Positions 34,810 through 45,599 of a stretch of 64,000 bases of DNA are shown one piece after another. Where the stretch lies: the NCBI GenBank assembly GCA_023014485.1, contig JAJOZX010006160.1, forward strand, positions 62,001 to 126,000, read 5' to 3'. The notes beneath the pieces were generated by a model, which was given only the letters and a program-made list of their open reading frames with translations, was not told the origin of the DNA and ran no database searches. Origin of the DNA: Bathynomus jamesi. Lineage: Eukaryota > Arthropoda > Malacostraca > Isopoda > Cirolanidae. The translations under genes and the position numbers were made by a program. Numbering within the stretch: the stretch's first letter is position 1; each line of letters begins with the position of its first letter.

Positions 34810-36546
34810 GGGGTCCTTTATATATCTGGAGAAAAGAAAAAAATATTAATAAACAAAAAAATTATGAATTTTTAAAACCGGTCGTGACTTTTGCGCCACC
34901 CTGTACAAAGTAATTTATTTACATATGAGTAAGATTTGTTCATTCTTATAGTAATGTATCGCGATGCATGTATCGGTATCGATATCGCTTTAGCCATCTA
35001 TAAAATATCGATGTATCGGTATCGCTTTAGACGATTTACGAGTATCGATGTATCGGTATCGCCTAAGGAATTTTCGTGTATCGATGCCGATCACTGCTTG
35101 TGGCTACCCAAAGCTCCCTGATTTGGGGCCCCACAAAGATTCCCTCTTTCAATTTCGTGGCACTGATGTTTGCAAATTTCTCAACAAGGTATCGAAACCC
35201 TCTCGAATTCGCCTTACCCATCGCTTTCACAAAATATTTCATTAAGCCGGGCTTAATGTGGAGAGGTGGCAGGAAAATCTTCTTTGGATCAACTAAAAGA
35301 ACACACTGGACACTGCCCGTTCCTGGCTCGTATGTACTTCTTTGATGCCAGTCACATCTGATGCAATGATCCGCAGTAGCACGGTGTCCCATAGGCATAG
35401 GAAACAACAGTATTTCGTGAACCCTCCTTGCATACCCATTAACATACCACCGACTTTGAAATCACCACAGATATTCCATTGATGAGTGCTGTATTGGATT
35501 GGTTCGAGTAGTATATTTATGTTATCATACATCTCCTTTAGATGAACGGAGTGGGCGATCGGGATGGACGGCTTTAAGTTCCCGTTATGCAGGAGAACCG
35601 CTTTCAAGCTTCGCTGTGAGTAATCAATGAAGCGGCGCCACTCAGATGGTGTGTGTATGTGACAAGTTCTCAAAAAGTCCATTGATATCATAGCAATAGC
35701 AGAGCGGACCGTCTACTGTAAAGAATCTCGCCAAATCATGGTTTCGTTTTCGATAGTGACACACTCGGACGTTCTTCTCAAGTAAGTGTTTCTGCTTGAG
35801 TCTCGAGGAGAGAAGTTCTGATTTCTCTTTGGTTTGGAGAGGGCTAGGTCTCTAATGAGGTCATTCAACTCGTTTTGGGTAAGCCTCTCCGGCTCCGATT
35901 GCTCTTCGTCAGGTGTGTAGTCAAGCTCGGCCGAAGGTCCCGCATCTCCGCCAATCGCACCTTCGTCGGATTCCCTTTCGTCTTCTAAAGAATCGAGTCC
36001 ATGCTGTGGACTGTGGAGGTACCGGAATCGGCATCGTGTCATCGTGAGGGATCGGTCTGATCGCGGAGTCTACGTTCGAATAAACGATGTTATGCTTGTT
36101 CTTCACAGAGAATCCAGTTATATTAACATTGCAAAAGTAACAATCGCCATGATAGTCTCTCGGCTCCCTCCATATCATGGGTATAGCGAGCGGCATCGAC
36201 TTTTTCCTTTGGTTTAACCAGTCACGTAATCCATTCGAACAAGCGGTACAGATAACATGTGGCGCCCACGCCTTATCTTGGTCGCCTAGTGGACAGCCGA
36301 AGTATAACCGACAAGTTTTCCGAAGATCCATCGTGATTCTACGCCGTTGTGATTTAGTCGCGAACGAGCCGCACACGCACGAAACAGAAATTGTCGGGGT
36401 CATTTTTACACTTTCGAGGCATGATGATCGTTGAGTGGGTTTATGTAAATCACCTAAAAAATAAAATGTGTAAGTGGACGACACAAAACAAAACAAAACA
36501 CAACACACAACTAGACATGTGACTGTTACGCCAAAGAATAAAAGGG

Positions 36547-37018
36547 TGTACAATTTAGGGTTATGACTTTTTAATTTTTTGTCATAAATATTGTTTCCTG
36601 TATCATCAATCGATGAACTTTTGCTTGAAAACAATAAAAAAGGGCCTAATTCTTCAGAATTAAAAAAAAATGTCACCCCGAAAGCAAATATAGTATATTA
36701 GTATATTCGAGACAGCTGCATTGCACCATTCTAGATTGGTTACCTGATGATTATCATAAATTGTCCAATATCTTGCAACAATACCGAAAAGCACTAAATA
36801 CTCTGGAAAATCACTGGAACAGAGACCCATCTGCAATAGCTATACCAAGGAGCAACCAATATTGATTATTTTATTAATTTTTTATTTTTTATTTTGGGGT
36901 GAAGTTTTTTCAAAATATATCGAAAAAACTGTTATTTTCATTGTCAGGGGGCAAAAGTTCATCGATTTATGATACAGGAACATGAGGTTCTAAAAATGTC
37001 ATAACCCTAGACTGTACA
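36547..37018. mobile_element. Inverted-repeat element with a coding remnant
   Basis: Ends TGTACAATTTAGGGTTATGA and the inverse of TCATAACCCTAGACTGTACA. Arms of about 130 bp share CCTGTATCATCAATCGATGA-type sequence and TCACCCC. The 470-bp element keeps a short open segment (36731-36865). No clear target duplication, and the superfamily is unknown. It lies 125 bp upstream of family P copy 1. Confidence 0.75.
36731..36865 (+). pseudogene. C-terminal coding remnant within the inverted-repeat element
   Basis: 44 codons ending in TGA: starts LDWLPDDYHKLSNIL and ends IAIPRSNQY. The balanced composition and position between the TIRs suggest the end of the parental transposase, but I cannot name the family. 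Confidence 0.45.
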
Positions 37019-37287
37019 TGTAAAACGTTTGCAAATTTGTGGCCAGCAACTGCTCTCTCACCTAAAATACCACAAGACAAAGCCTAAGTTGAAACGACAA
37101 AATGCCATACATGAGGGTACAGAAGCGGTAAAGCAAAATCCTACACCTAAGCTGCAACGACAAAATACTCCGCTACATGTATAAAGGACGCATATTATAT
37201 GATATATTGTGTATATATATATATAGTATTATATACTATATTACATATAGTTATATGCATATTATATATAGTATTATATTATATATA

Positions 37288-38653
37288 CGAGGGCCACTCA
37301 ATATATTTTGCCCCACCTTCTTTTTTTCTTTCCAAGTTTCCTCGTAAGTTCCAGAAATTTTGTACACAAGTAGTTACATACCTTTTTTACAAGTTTTTAT
37401 TTTTCCACATAAGTCTCCATCCTTTTCTACGGCTTTCCTCCACCTCGAAACGAGGGCCTTTATTCCTTGCTGGTAAAAGTCCGCTGGGTTCCACTGGAGC
37501 CACCTCTTAACCTCCTCAACAACCTCATCGTCACTCTGAAACTTTATTCCATGAATAGCATCCTTCATTGGCCCAAACAAATGAAAGTCTGAAGGTACCA
37601 GATCCGAGCTGTATGGAGGGTGGGGTAACACAGTCAAGGACATTTTTGTGATGGCCTCTCTTGTTTGCAAACTGTTGTGTGGTCTTGCGTTATCGTGCAA
37701 AAGAAGGACGTCTTCCAGTTTTCTCTCCGGTCGAACTCGCTTTATACGTCTCTGGAGTCTCTGTAGGGTAGCAATATATGTCTCTGAGTTGATTGTTTGT
37801 CCTTTCTTCATAATGTCTACCAGAATCACCCTTTTCATGTCTCAGAAGATGGTGGCCATAACCTTTCCTGCAGAGAGAGCCATTTTGAACTTTTTCTTGC
37901 GTGGGGAGTCTGCGTGATGCCACTCCATGGATTGGCGTTTTGTTTTAGGTTCAAAGTGGTGTACCCAAGTCTCATGCCGTCACAATTCGTGAAAGGCAGT
38001 CATCCCCTTCTGTCTCGTATCGAACCAACGACTCTGAAGCAATTTCTTTTCTTTGGGCTTTGTGATCTTCAGTCAGTTGGCGAGGAACAAACCGTGAACA
38101 CACTTTTGAGTATCCCAGTTGCTGAATTATCGTATTCACACTTCCTTCACTAATTCCTAGCTCCAGTGATAGCTCCTTGTATGTGACGCGCCGATTTGAT
38201 CGAATGATGCTGTTAGTACGTTGCACAGTGTAAGATGTGACAGCCGATGCCGGGCGACCGCTGCGTGGCTCATCATCGAAGCTGGCTCTCCCTCTTTCCG
38301 ATGATCTCACACGTTTAGACGAGCGTCCAACTGTGTTTCGATCAACAACGGCATCTCCGTAAACGTTTTGTAGACGTTTGTGAATATTTCCAACTGTTTC
38401 CTTCTCTGCGGTTAAGAACTCGATAACAGCTCTCTCTGTTTACGGCGTACATCACTGTCAGACGCCATTTTCGAAACTGCGTTAACCATCGGTTTTATAC
38501 AAGGGCATTTAAAAGCGGTTTTATACAAGGAGGGGGGGTTCAAACTGGAAAAATCCTGTTATGTGAAGCTCAGAAAGTTCAAACTTACAGCCCAAAAGAT
38601 ATTTCAGCCTCATGGCCTATTATTTAGCTAAGAAAAAAGGGTGGGGCAAAATA
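37288..38653 (-). mobile_element. Mariner element, DD34D, right end interrupted
   Basis: Left end begins CGAGGGCCACTCAATATATT and TTTTGCCCCACC. At the right only GGTGGGGCAAAATA, the inverse of the inner TIR, remains; the rest is cut at a TA where the next element starts. The transposase is minus strand. Confidence 0.8.
37374..38468 (-). pseudogene. Mariner DD34D transposase with mutated first aspartate
   Basis: The N-terminus at 38468 opens MASDSDVRRKQR, followed by the mariner HTH region and GRPASAV. The normally invariant GDETWVHH reads RHETWVHHFEPKTKRQS, so the first catalytic Asp is His. A TGA then interrupts near 37842 before DMKRVILVDIMKKGQTINS. D2 (LLLHDNARPH) and D3 (PYSSDLVPSDFHLF) are present, 34 residues apart, the DD34D signature. 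There are also frameshifts in the N-terminal half. Inactive. Confidence 0.88.
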
Positions 38654-39125
38654 CAGGGTGTACATAAAGTCAGGATCTATTTTTGTGAAGCACTTGGAAA
38701 TTATATGGAATTCAATCATAAAATGATAAAGTGGTAACATTTATTAAATAATTAAGAGTAGGATTCGACGTGACGCCCATCAGTATCCCTGCACAGCTCA
38801 AATCGTTCCGCAGCATTTCTAAACACATTCTGGAGCATTTGCGGGGTTATGTTATCTGCAGCAGTTCGTATACGTGTACGTAAGTTTTCAAGACTCGTAA
38901 TCTTCGTCTGATAGACGTGCGATTTGATAAAGCCCCACGCAAAGAAATCTAAAGGGGTTAAATCTGGTGATCTCGCTGGCCAAGGTCTGTTGCTTCCGCG
39001 TCCGATCCAGCGATTTGGAAAACGTCCATTTAGATAATCCTGAACAATTTTGGCATAGTGACAAGGAGCACTATCATGTTGATAGACGACGGTACTAACA
39101 ATCCTATCCCCGTCAAAATTTCAAA
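38654..39125 (-). pseudogene. DD41D transposase C-terminal half, truncated
   Basis: The element end CAGGGTGTACATAAAGTCAG starts at 38654 directly after TA inside the mariner TIR. The minus frame (39125-38752) gives D2 in YQHDSAPCH and D3 in WPARSPDLTPLDFFAWGF, 41 residues apart, then the C-terminus ending GRHVES. The N-terminal half with D1 is missing, replaced by the Tc1 element. Closest pattern in the window is the protein at 56749. Confidence 0.8.
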
Positions 39126-40130
39126 TTTTGTTTAAAGTTTTTTATTTATTAACTAAGTTATCATGACACATGGGAACTTAAATAACAACAAATCAGGAGA
39201 CAATTTACCAAAAGCAAAGTCTAAATTTTAGATTCATCAAAATAGCCTCCTCTAGCAGCAATTACAGCAGAACAAATTCGAGGCATGCGCTCAACAAGAG
39301 AAAGAAGAGAGTCTGGTGAAAGCTGCTGCCAGCACTCTTGTAAGAGTTCCCAGAGCTTCTGAGCACTGAATGGCTGCTTGGCTTTCACTCATCGATCCAG
39401 TTCATCCCACACTAGCTCGATGGGGTTCAGATCCGGGGACTGTGCTGGCCATTCCATAACTGTGAGCTGACGTTGCCGTTCTTTCTGCTTCAGGTAATTT
39501 TGACACAGCTTGGAAGTGTGTTTAGGATCGTTGTCTTGCTGCATTATGAACTATTGGCCAACTAGTCGCAGTCCAGATGGGATGGCATGGCGCTGTAGAA
39601 TGCTGTGATAGCCACGTTGGTTCAGTATTCCATTGACTTTATGGAGATCTCCAACTTGCTCTCCTGCAAAACATCCCCAGACCATCACACTTTCTCCACC
39701 ATGCTTCACTGTTGGCACAACACACTGCTGTGTCATTCTTTCACCCGCTCTGCGCCGCACAAATGCTCTGCGTTTGGATCCAAAAACTTCAAACTTTGAT
39801 TCGTCAGTCCAAAGGACAAATTTCCACTGCTCAACAGTCCATTTTTGGTGTTTTTTAGCCCAGGCTAGCCTTTTCTTTTTGTTCTGGAGTCTCAGCATTG
39901 GTTTCTTTGCTGCAGTTCGTCCTTTTAATCCTGCCTCTCTTAGTCTTCTCTGAACAGTTGATGTTGAAACTGTTGTACTTCTGGAGTTGTTCAGATGGGC
40001 TTTGATTTCAGGTGCTGCGAGGCGTCTGTTGCGCAGACTGGTGACTCGGATATACTTGTCCTCTGAGTCTGTTGTGGTTCTTGGTCACCCTGACCTTTTT
40101 CTGTCCTTCTCACTAAAGTTAACACTGTAC
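39126..40130 (-). pseudogene. Tc1-like transposase (DD38E-type spacing), stop-ridden
   Basis: Minus frame from about 40110 to the TAG at 39221. It starts after the first HTH (a degenerate GRP, then RTTTDSEDKYIRVTSLRNRR), with the second HTH near PEIKAHLNNS. D1 is in LWTDESKFEVFG, then VWGCF, D2 in MQQDNDPKHTSK and the final Glu in WPAQSPDLNPIELVWDELD; I count 38 residues between the last two. C-terminal GGYFDESKI resembles fish and lamprey Tc1 proteins. Stops occur near 40096, 39550 and 39391. The N-terminal HTH and one TIR are missing. Confidence 0.85.
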
Positions 40131-40140
40131 GCTAAAGCAT

Positions 40141-41422
40141 TAATTTTAATGATGTACAGATTCCAAAATTTAACCGATGCCGATTCCATGACAAACTACC
40201 TATGCCGATTCCGATTCTTTGCCAATATTTTAAAAAATCAATTCCCTTCATAAATTTTACTGATCTAATGTGAAACTTTCAATTTTCATATTTTTACATT
40301 TCAAATTTGTTTAAATCCTTTCCCTTAACTCACTCCACAATATACAGTGACAGAATTTGTTACTCATATACCATTAAATTAATTTTATTTGTTTCATAAA
40401 TTGAATACCAATATTTAAAGTAATGCCTTATGTTGAAGATATTTTCTTTCTTCAACAATGTCAACAACAACAAAAATTTTCATTAAAATTTCAAGTCCCT
40501 ACTGGCCGATTTGAATAAAAAAAAATGGATATATAATTTGGGTTTATAAAATTATTAAAATACTTAAAATAAGGTCAACATAATAAGATGGTTCAATGCA
40601 TAAATTATAAAGTACAACTTAATATAGAATTATGGATCACCTGAAGATCAGGGCCCCCCGCCTCAATTACCGAATATCTTCGTTAAAACTAACGAAAATA
40701 TCACGACTTAACCTAACCAATCGTCAAGGGTGTACAGTTGACCTAACCGGGCATTCAGTTTAATTTATTATTATATTTGGTACTGTTAAGCAAAAAAAAG
40801 AATACATGGGGGCCCTGATCTTCAAGTGATCCAGAATTATTATTAATATAGAGTAGGAGATTACAATAGTTTACAATATTTAGAGATTAGCTAGTTAGAG
40901 AAAATGTAAATTTATGGGCAACTTAACTTATTAAGCTTTGCCTTTTTCATGAATAAAATATTTTTATATAATTATACTTTGAAATGAGTATAAATTACAC
41001 TAATCAACAGCCAAAATGTATCTTCGATGAAACCATCATTTCTTTAGTAATTCGACGTCGCTGAATCCGAAAATGACCTTCATTTTGCATGATTGGTTCG
41101 CGTTTAGAAGATACACGGGTGCCCTGTTTTCATTATTTCCCAATTGAAATGAATATATCATTGAAGCATAACATATGCCACACTGTAGAATGTGCTCGTT
41201 TGGCAACCTCGTTGTCTGGCGCCATCTTGAGTACATCGTAAATCCCTTTAGCTCAGTTCTAGAGTGACGCTTGTTGTGGTGACACGTTATTTCACATTTT
41301 GACATAGTGCTTTTGTAGTGTTTCCTCGTAATTTGCACCTGTGGTTAGTTCATGACATATAGAGTGTAGTGCGTGTTAAAGCGTAATCTTGCGATCAGTT
41401 TCTCATTGACGTTATAAGCAAA
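40141..41422. other. AT-rich spacer with a hAT-like scar and one MITE
   Basis: CCGATGCCGATTCC repeats at 40172-40215 resemble the subterminal repeats at 43427-43508. A MITE is at 40634-40832. From 40833 to 41422 I see nothing recognisable; this is where any promoter of family P copy 2 would lie. Confidence 0.5.
40634..40832. mobile_element. 199-bp MITE with GGATCAC ends
   Basis: GGATCACCTGAAGATCAGGG is mirrored by CCCTGATCTTCAAGTGATCC. The interior carries CTAACCAATCGTCAAGGG...CAGTTGACCTAACCGGGC, the block also present in the 1494-2462 element. Flanks are AT-rich. Confidence 0.75.
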
Positions 41423-43119
41423 ATGCCACGTAAATGCGTTAATGACTCAAATAACTTTTGCTATATTTGCGGCAAAGTAACATTAAAATCGCAAAAGAAG
41501 ACGTTAACACCTGCCATCAAGAAAGCGTACCACCTTTATTTTAAGTGCAAATTAGGAGATCAGGACAAAACGTGGGCGCCGCATATATGCTGCATTACAT
41601 GTGCAACTACATTACTTGAGTGGTACAATGGGAAACCGAGGTCAATGGGCTTCGGCATCCCCGTCGTGTGGAGGGAACAAAGTAACCACGTGGATGACTG
41701 TTTATTCTGCATGGTTCCGCCATTACGTGGAATTAGTAAGAAGAAAAAATGGACCCTCAAGTATCCTAATGTTCCATCCGCCATTCGACCTGTGCCCCAT
41801 AACGAAGACATACCTGTGCCCAATCCTCCTACCTCCTCAGACACCCTCGATTTGGATGACGAAGAGCATCCTGTAACGAGTACAGATGAAGACATTGCAC
41901 ATCCCACAACATCACAAGATACCGACTTTGTGCCCAGTGAACTGTCTACAGAACCGCATAAAATCACCCAACACGAACTGAATGACCTCATCAGAGATTT
42001 GGACTTACCGAAGTCTAAGGCAGAATTGCTCGCCTCACGCCTTCAACAGTGGCATCTTCTTCATGATGATGTCCAAATATCCATGTACCGCACTAGGCAA
42101 TCCACGTTGGAGACTTTCTTCATCAAACATGGTGACTTCGTGGTGTGTACAGATGTTGTTGGTTTAATGAATGCTCTAAATATAACATACAGAGATGACG
42201 AATGGAGGTTGTTCATTGATGCCTCTAAGCTAAGCCTTAAGGCTGTACTACTTCATAACAAAAACGAAAAAGCTGCCATTCCAATTGGATATTCTGTCCA
42301 CATGAAGGAGACATATGAAAATATGCAATATCTGCTTCACCACATAAACTAGAACGCTCACAAATGGAGGATATGTGGTGATTTGAAAGTGGTCGGCATG
42401 TTACTTGGTCTCCAGCAGGGTTACACGAAGTACTGCTGCTTCCTTTGCGAGTGGGACAGCCGTGCTAGGTCACAGCATTATGAAAGGAAGGAATGGCCTC
42501 TAAGAGAACGTTTAGTGCCAGGTGTGAAAAACGTTTCGTGCGAGCCATTAGTAGAGCCAAGCAAAATACTTCTACCACCGTTACATATTAAGTTAGGGCT
42601 TATGAAAAATTTTGTGAAGGCACTCAATAAGGATGGAAAGGCATTTAAGTATCTTTTCCAGAAGTTCCCTCGACTCAGTGAGGCAAAAATCAAGGAAGGC
42701 ATATTTGTTGGTCCTCATATACGAAATCTGATGAAAGATGAACATTTCGAGACACTTTTGGAGGGCGCAGAAAAAGAAGCTTGGGTCTCGTTCAAGTCAG
42801 TGTCGCAAAATTTCCTTGGAAACAACAGAGCTCCAAATGCAGATGAATTGGTGGATAATATGTTGAAGGCATACCAAAGAATGGGATGTAACATGTCTCT
42901 AAAATTCATTTCCTCCATTCCCATTTCGACTTTTTCCCGGCAAACCTTGGTGAAGTAAGTGACGAACATGGGGAACGTTTTCATCAGCAGATTTCAGCTC
43001 TTGAGAAACGTTACCAGGGCAAGTGGAATTCATCTATGCTGGCTGATTTCTGCTGGTCAGTAATAAGAGACACTACACAGTCAGAGTACAAGAGACAGGC
43101 CAAGAGGAAACGACATTGA
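41423..43119 (+). pseudogene. Orphan family P protein, copy 2, nearly intact
   Basis: Intronless, about 565 residues. N-terminal Cys motifs: C13-x2-C16, then YFKCKLGDQDKTWAPH and C57-x2-C60, then C93-x2-C96, probably zinc-binding. A Pro/Asp-rich acidic linker (about 110-170) precedes HELNDLIRDL. The central part has FIDASKLSLKAVLLHN, CGDLKVVGMLLGLQ, YTKYCCFLC, PPLHIKLGLMKNFVKAL and EGIFVGPHIRNL. The end has SDEHGERFHQQ and MLADFCW. Only two lesions: an in-frame TAG at 42350-42352 and a one-base frameshift near 42907, after which the frame closes at 43117. The Asp-containing blocks could be an RNase H-like fold, which would suggest a transposase; that is inference. I recall multicopy uncharacterised relatives in arthropods. 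Confidence 0.8.
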
Positions 43120-43426
43120 AGTGAGTGTGTTCCTTAAATACATATATGTTGTGGGATAAATTTTTACCAGTACTTACACAATAATTACCATGATATCTTA
43201 AAAACGCGAACTAATTAAACAATTTCACTATCATTTTCAAATTCAGCATGCAAAAATACATAAGAATCGGCTACTTTTCATTAAAGATACAAAAAATTCC
43301 TTAAAATTTGTTGACCAGTGTTATCATCAATAGTGTTTTTTTGTGTTCATTTCTACAATTTTCTATAGAAATCTGGATTTTGTTTTGTGATGAAAATTTT
43401 AAAATTTCAAAGAATCGGTTAGAGAA

Positions 43427-43508
43427 CCAGGTAAATTTGGCCGATGCCGATACCGATGCAAAAAAAAATGGCAAATTATGCCGGTGCCGATTAATTGGTA
43501 CACCACTA
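43427..43508. mobile_element. hAT-like terminus with CCGATGCCGAT subterminal repeats
   Basis: GGCCGATGCCGATACCGATGC is followed by GCCGATTAATTGGTACACCACTAG, whose inverse (TAGTGGTGTACC) looks like a hAT end. No matching opposite end was found; the related repeats at 40172-40215 are in the same orientation. Confidence 0.4.
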
Positions 43509-43583
43509 GTTAATTTATTTTACATTATATGTACTTACTCTTATATTTAAGCCTTGTTGAAAATTTATTTCTATGCATACACC

Positions 43584-43781
43584 TGGGTTACGTCGTGGCC
43601 AATGTCGTAATACCGCTTCCCGTTGATCAGCGAAGTTAAGCGACAGTGGGTCTGGGTTGTAGTTGTATGGGGGACTGTCCACTATTTGCGGATGATGTAG
43701 CGACCCATGGTTCAGATCCCACGTAATTCTGTAGTTCCCTTCCATCATATGACTTTAGATGTTGCGAAGGAGGCTAAACAA
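43584..43781 (+). mobile_element. 5S rRNA-derived SINE, copy 2
   Basis: TGGGTTACGTCGTGGCCAATG, GATCAGCGAAGTTAAGCGAC, GTGGGTCTGGGTTG, TGTATGGGGGACTGT, then tail GTAGCGACCCATGGTTC and GGAGGCTAAACAA. The 5S part aligns throughout with copies 1 and 3. Confidence 0.8.
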
Positions 43782-43863
43782 TCCCATCAAATAAACATAC
43801 ATATACCCATACTTTCACTTATTTCTATAGTACTGTATACCTATGACGTTATGCCATCCTTCC

Positions 43864-43928
<65 letters not shown>

Positions 43929-43940
43929 TTATATATAATC
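43864..43940. repeat. (TA)n microsatellite
   Basis: TA with AAT interruptions at both ends. Confidence 0.9.
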
Positions 43941-44464
43941 CCAACAAACATGTAATAAATCAATTATTCAAAAAACCTCAGGTTTTGTGCGTTACTACGC
44001 TGTAAATACCAAATAATTAATTAATATGAATTATACAAAAGCTTCGGTATTTAAATCCTGAAACTCAAAATTAATGTCTCTTTATACAATTAAATAACGA
44101 GAAATGAAACCATGTACTGAAAAACCCAATCTAAAACTACAATTGAAAATCCAAAGCGAAATTTCTGACGTCTAATTTTTGTTCTCTCTAGAAATGAAAT
44201 CGATGACACCTTTGGACCTAAATCTAATCACCCAAGACCCAGCCCCAAGACCCCAGCCCCGAATCCCCATTGAAGCCTATTACAGGGTCGACTGGCCAGT
44301 CTTCTGCTATTGACACCTGTCACTAATTACGGCAAAAGGGGGACTTAGCCCCCTTAAACAAGAAAAGACCCTTCCAATATATACAACCATTCCCCCACTT
44401 TGTTGCAGTTTTAGTTCAAATTATGCGTTTCCAGATGTAAATTATAAGCTAGAAAATGATGGGT

Positions 44465-44541
<77 letters not shown>

Positions 44542-44908
44542 GAGTTGACTAATTTGTGATTTTCAATGCATAATGAACTTATAGATTGAAAACTGACCTT
44601 TAAAAGAGAATTTCAGTTTACAAGCAATCAGTTTTAATCACGACTGCAATTTAAGAGAAAGGGGAGAAAGAGAAACAGGTAGACAGACAAGTAGACAAAC
44701 ATAGGAACGAAGAACAGAAAGACAGATAATAAAAACAGATTCGTAAAGGTCAGAAAAATTGGTCTCTGGTTTGTGATGTTGGTTCAAAAATCTTAATTGA
44801 ATTGGGGTCAGTATATGAAGTTTAACCCTCTTTCGGAAGTGGAGGGGGAAAAAATAATTAAAAATATGTTCATTATGACGTCATTATGGACCAAATAAAC
44901 CATACATA
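43941..44908. other. Unassigned AT-rich sequence
   Basis: Contains (TA)n at 44466-44538 and a C-rich patch at 44240-44270. No gene-like frame. Confidence 0.55.
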
Positions 44909-45374
44909 GTTGTATTATGGTGAAATGTAGGTTTTATATGTGAAGTTTTGGATAGAATGTAAAAAAAAAAAATATTTTAGTAATTTTTTTTATTATTTTA
45001 ATATTAGGAAAATATATAATCCTAATTCAATCCCATTAAAACACCAAAATGAGAATCATGAATTTGTTAAGCGCATTTGAATATTTTTATTTTACTTCTC
45101 TTTCTTCTTTTTCAGTACGTGTTTCTACATTTGTTTTCTGAAACTCGAACGAGTGTTTGTACATTTGTTTTCTGAAACTCGAACGAGTGTTCGTGTTTCA
45201 GAAAACAAATGCGCGAACAAATTCATGATTCTCATTTTGTTTTTTTAATGGGATTGAATTAGGATTATATATTTTCCTAATATTAAAATAATAAAAAAAT
45301 TACTAAATTTTTTTTTTTTTTTACATTCTATCCAAAACTTCACATATAAAACCTACATTTCACCATAATACAAC
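44909..45374. mobile_element. Large fold-back with ~160-bp near-identical arms
   Basis: The left arm 44909-45070 (GTTGTATTATGGTGAAATG...) is the inverse of 45217-45374 (...CATTTCACCATAATACAAC) with very few differences. The centre contains a tandem pair of CATTTGTTTTCTGAAACTCG and its inverse, so a second hairpin sits inside. No frame. Likely a fold-back or long-TIR element. Confidence 0.8.
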
Positions 45375-45599
45375 GATGTCCAGTTTATTCAGAGACCGAT
45401 CAGAGAAGATGTTAGTTTGAAAAAAAAAAAGTTAAAAAAAAAAGAGGTAATTTTTAGTATATCGATAAAACGAACACGAGCCTCGAGATCTCGGAAACGC
45501 TATTTTCCCGTACCCGAGCCACGAGTGTTCCAAGCCGGGTCAAAGAAATCAGAATGGGGAAAGGTAATGCGACCGTTGTTCGTACGTAATTTCTTTCGG

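Larger units (their letters stand above)
33017..34911 (-). mobile_element. DD41D mariner element nested in the hAT
   Basis: Ends CAGGGTGGCGCAAAAGTCAC and the inverse of GTGACTTTTGCGCCACCCTG form TIRs of about 45 bp. The right flank is TA; the left flank is GC, so one TA has mutated. It contains a hAT MITE (33170-33720) and a broken transposase. Confidence 0.85.
31834..35096 (+). mobile_element. hAT element interrupting family P copy 1
   Basis: Left end CAGAGATGGGCATTATCGCG, right end GATGCCGATCACTG. Flanking octamers CTTGTGGT (31826-31833) and CTTGTGGC (35097-35104) match at 7 of 8 positions. Both subterminal zones are packed with GTATCGGTATCG-type repeats (31840-31990 and 34960-35085), a usual hAT arrangement for transposase binding. 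One short coding remnant survives; a DD41D mariner occupies the middle. Size without inserts is about 1.37 kb. Confidence 0.85.
31329..36422 (-). pseudogene. Orphan family P protein, copy 1, broken by nested transposons
   Basis: Minus-strand paralogue of the plus copy at 41423-43119, collinear from MPRKC at 36422 to a TAG at 31329. After the start a 2-bp insertion shifts the frame, followed by ATKSQRRRI, YFGCPLGDQDKAWAPHVIC and DCYFC (paired Cys motifs). The middle has SLKAVLLHNGN, ICGDFKVGGML, GFTKYCCFLC and LPPLHIKPGLMKYFVKA, and reaches EGIFVGPQIREL at about 35110. There a hAT element (31834-35096) splits the gene; a 197-bp MITE (31597-31793) follows. The last part resumes with AYQELGCRMS, PENLGTVSDEQGERFHQ and MLADYCW. 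Removing inserts leaves about 1.6 kb, matching the other copy. Function unknown. Confidence 0.85.

Noticed and set aside
36422..36676. A longer family P protein starting upstream of MPRKC in copy 1
   Set aside because: The upstream 80 codons have no counterpart before MPRKC in copy 2; the frame is open only because of a 2-bp insertion after the true start.
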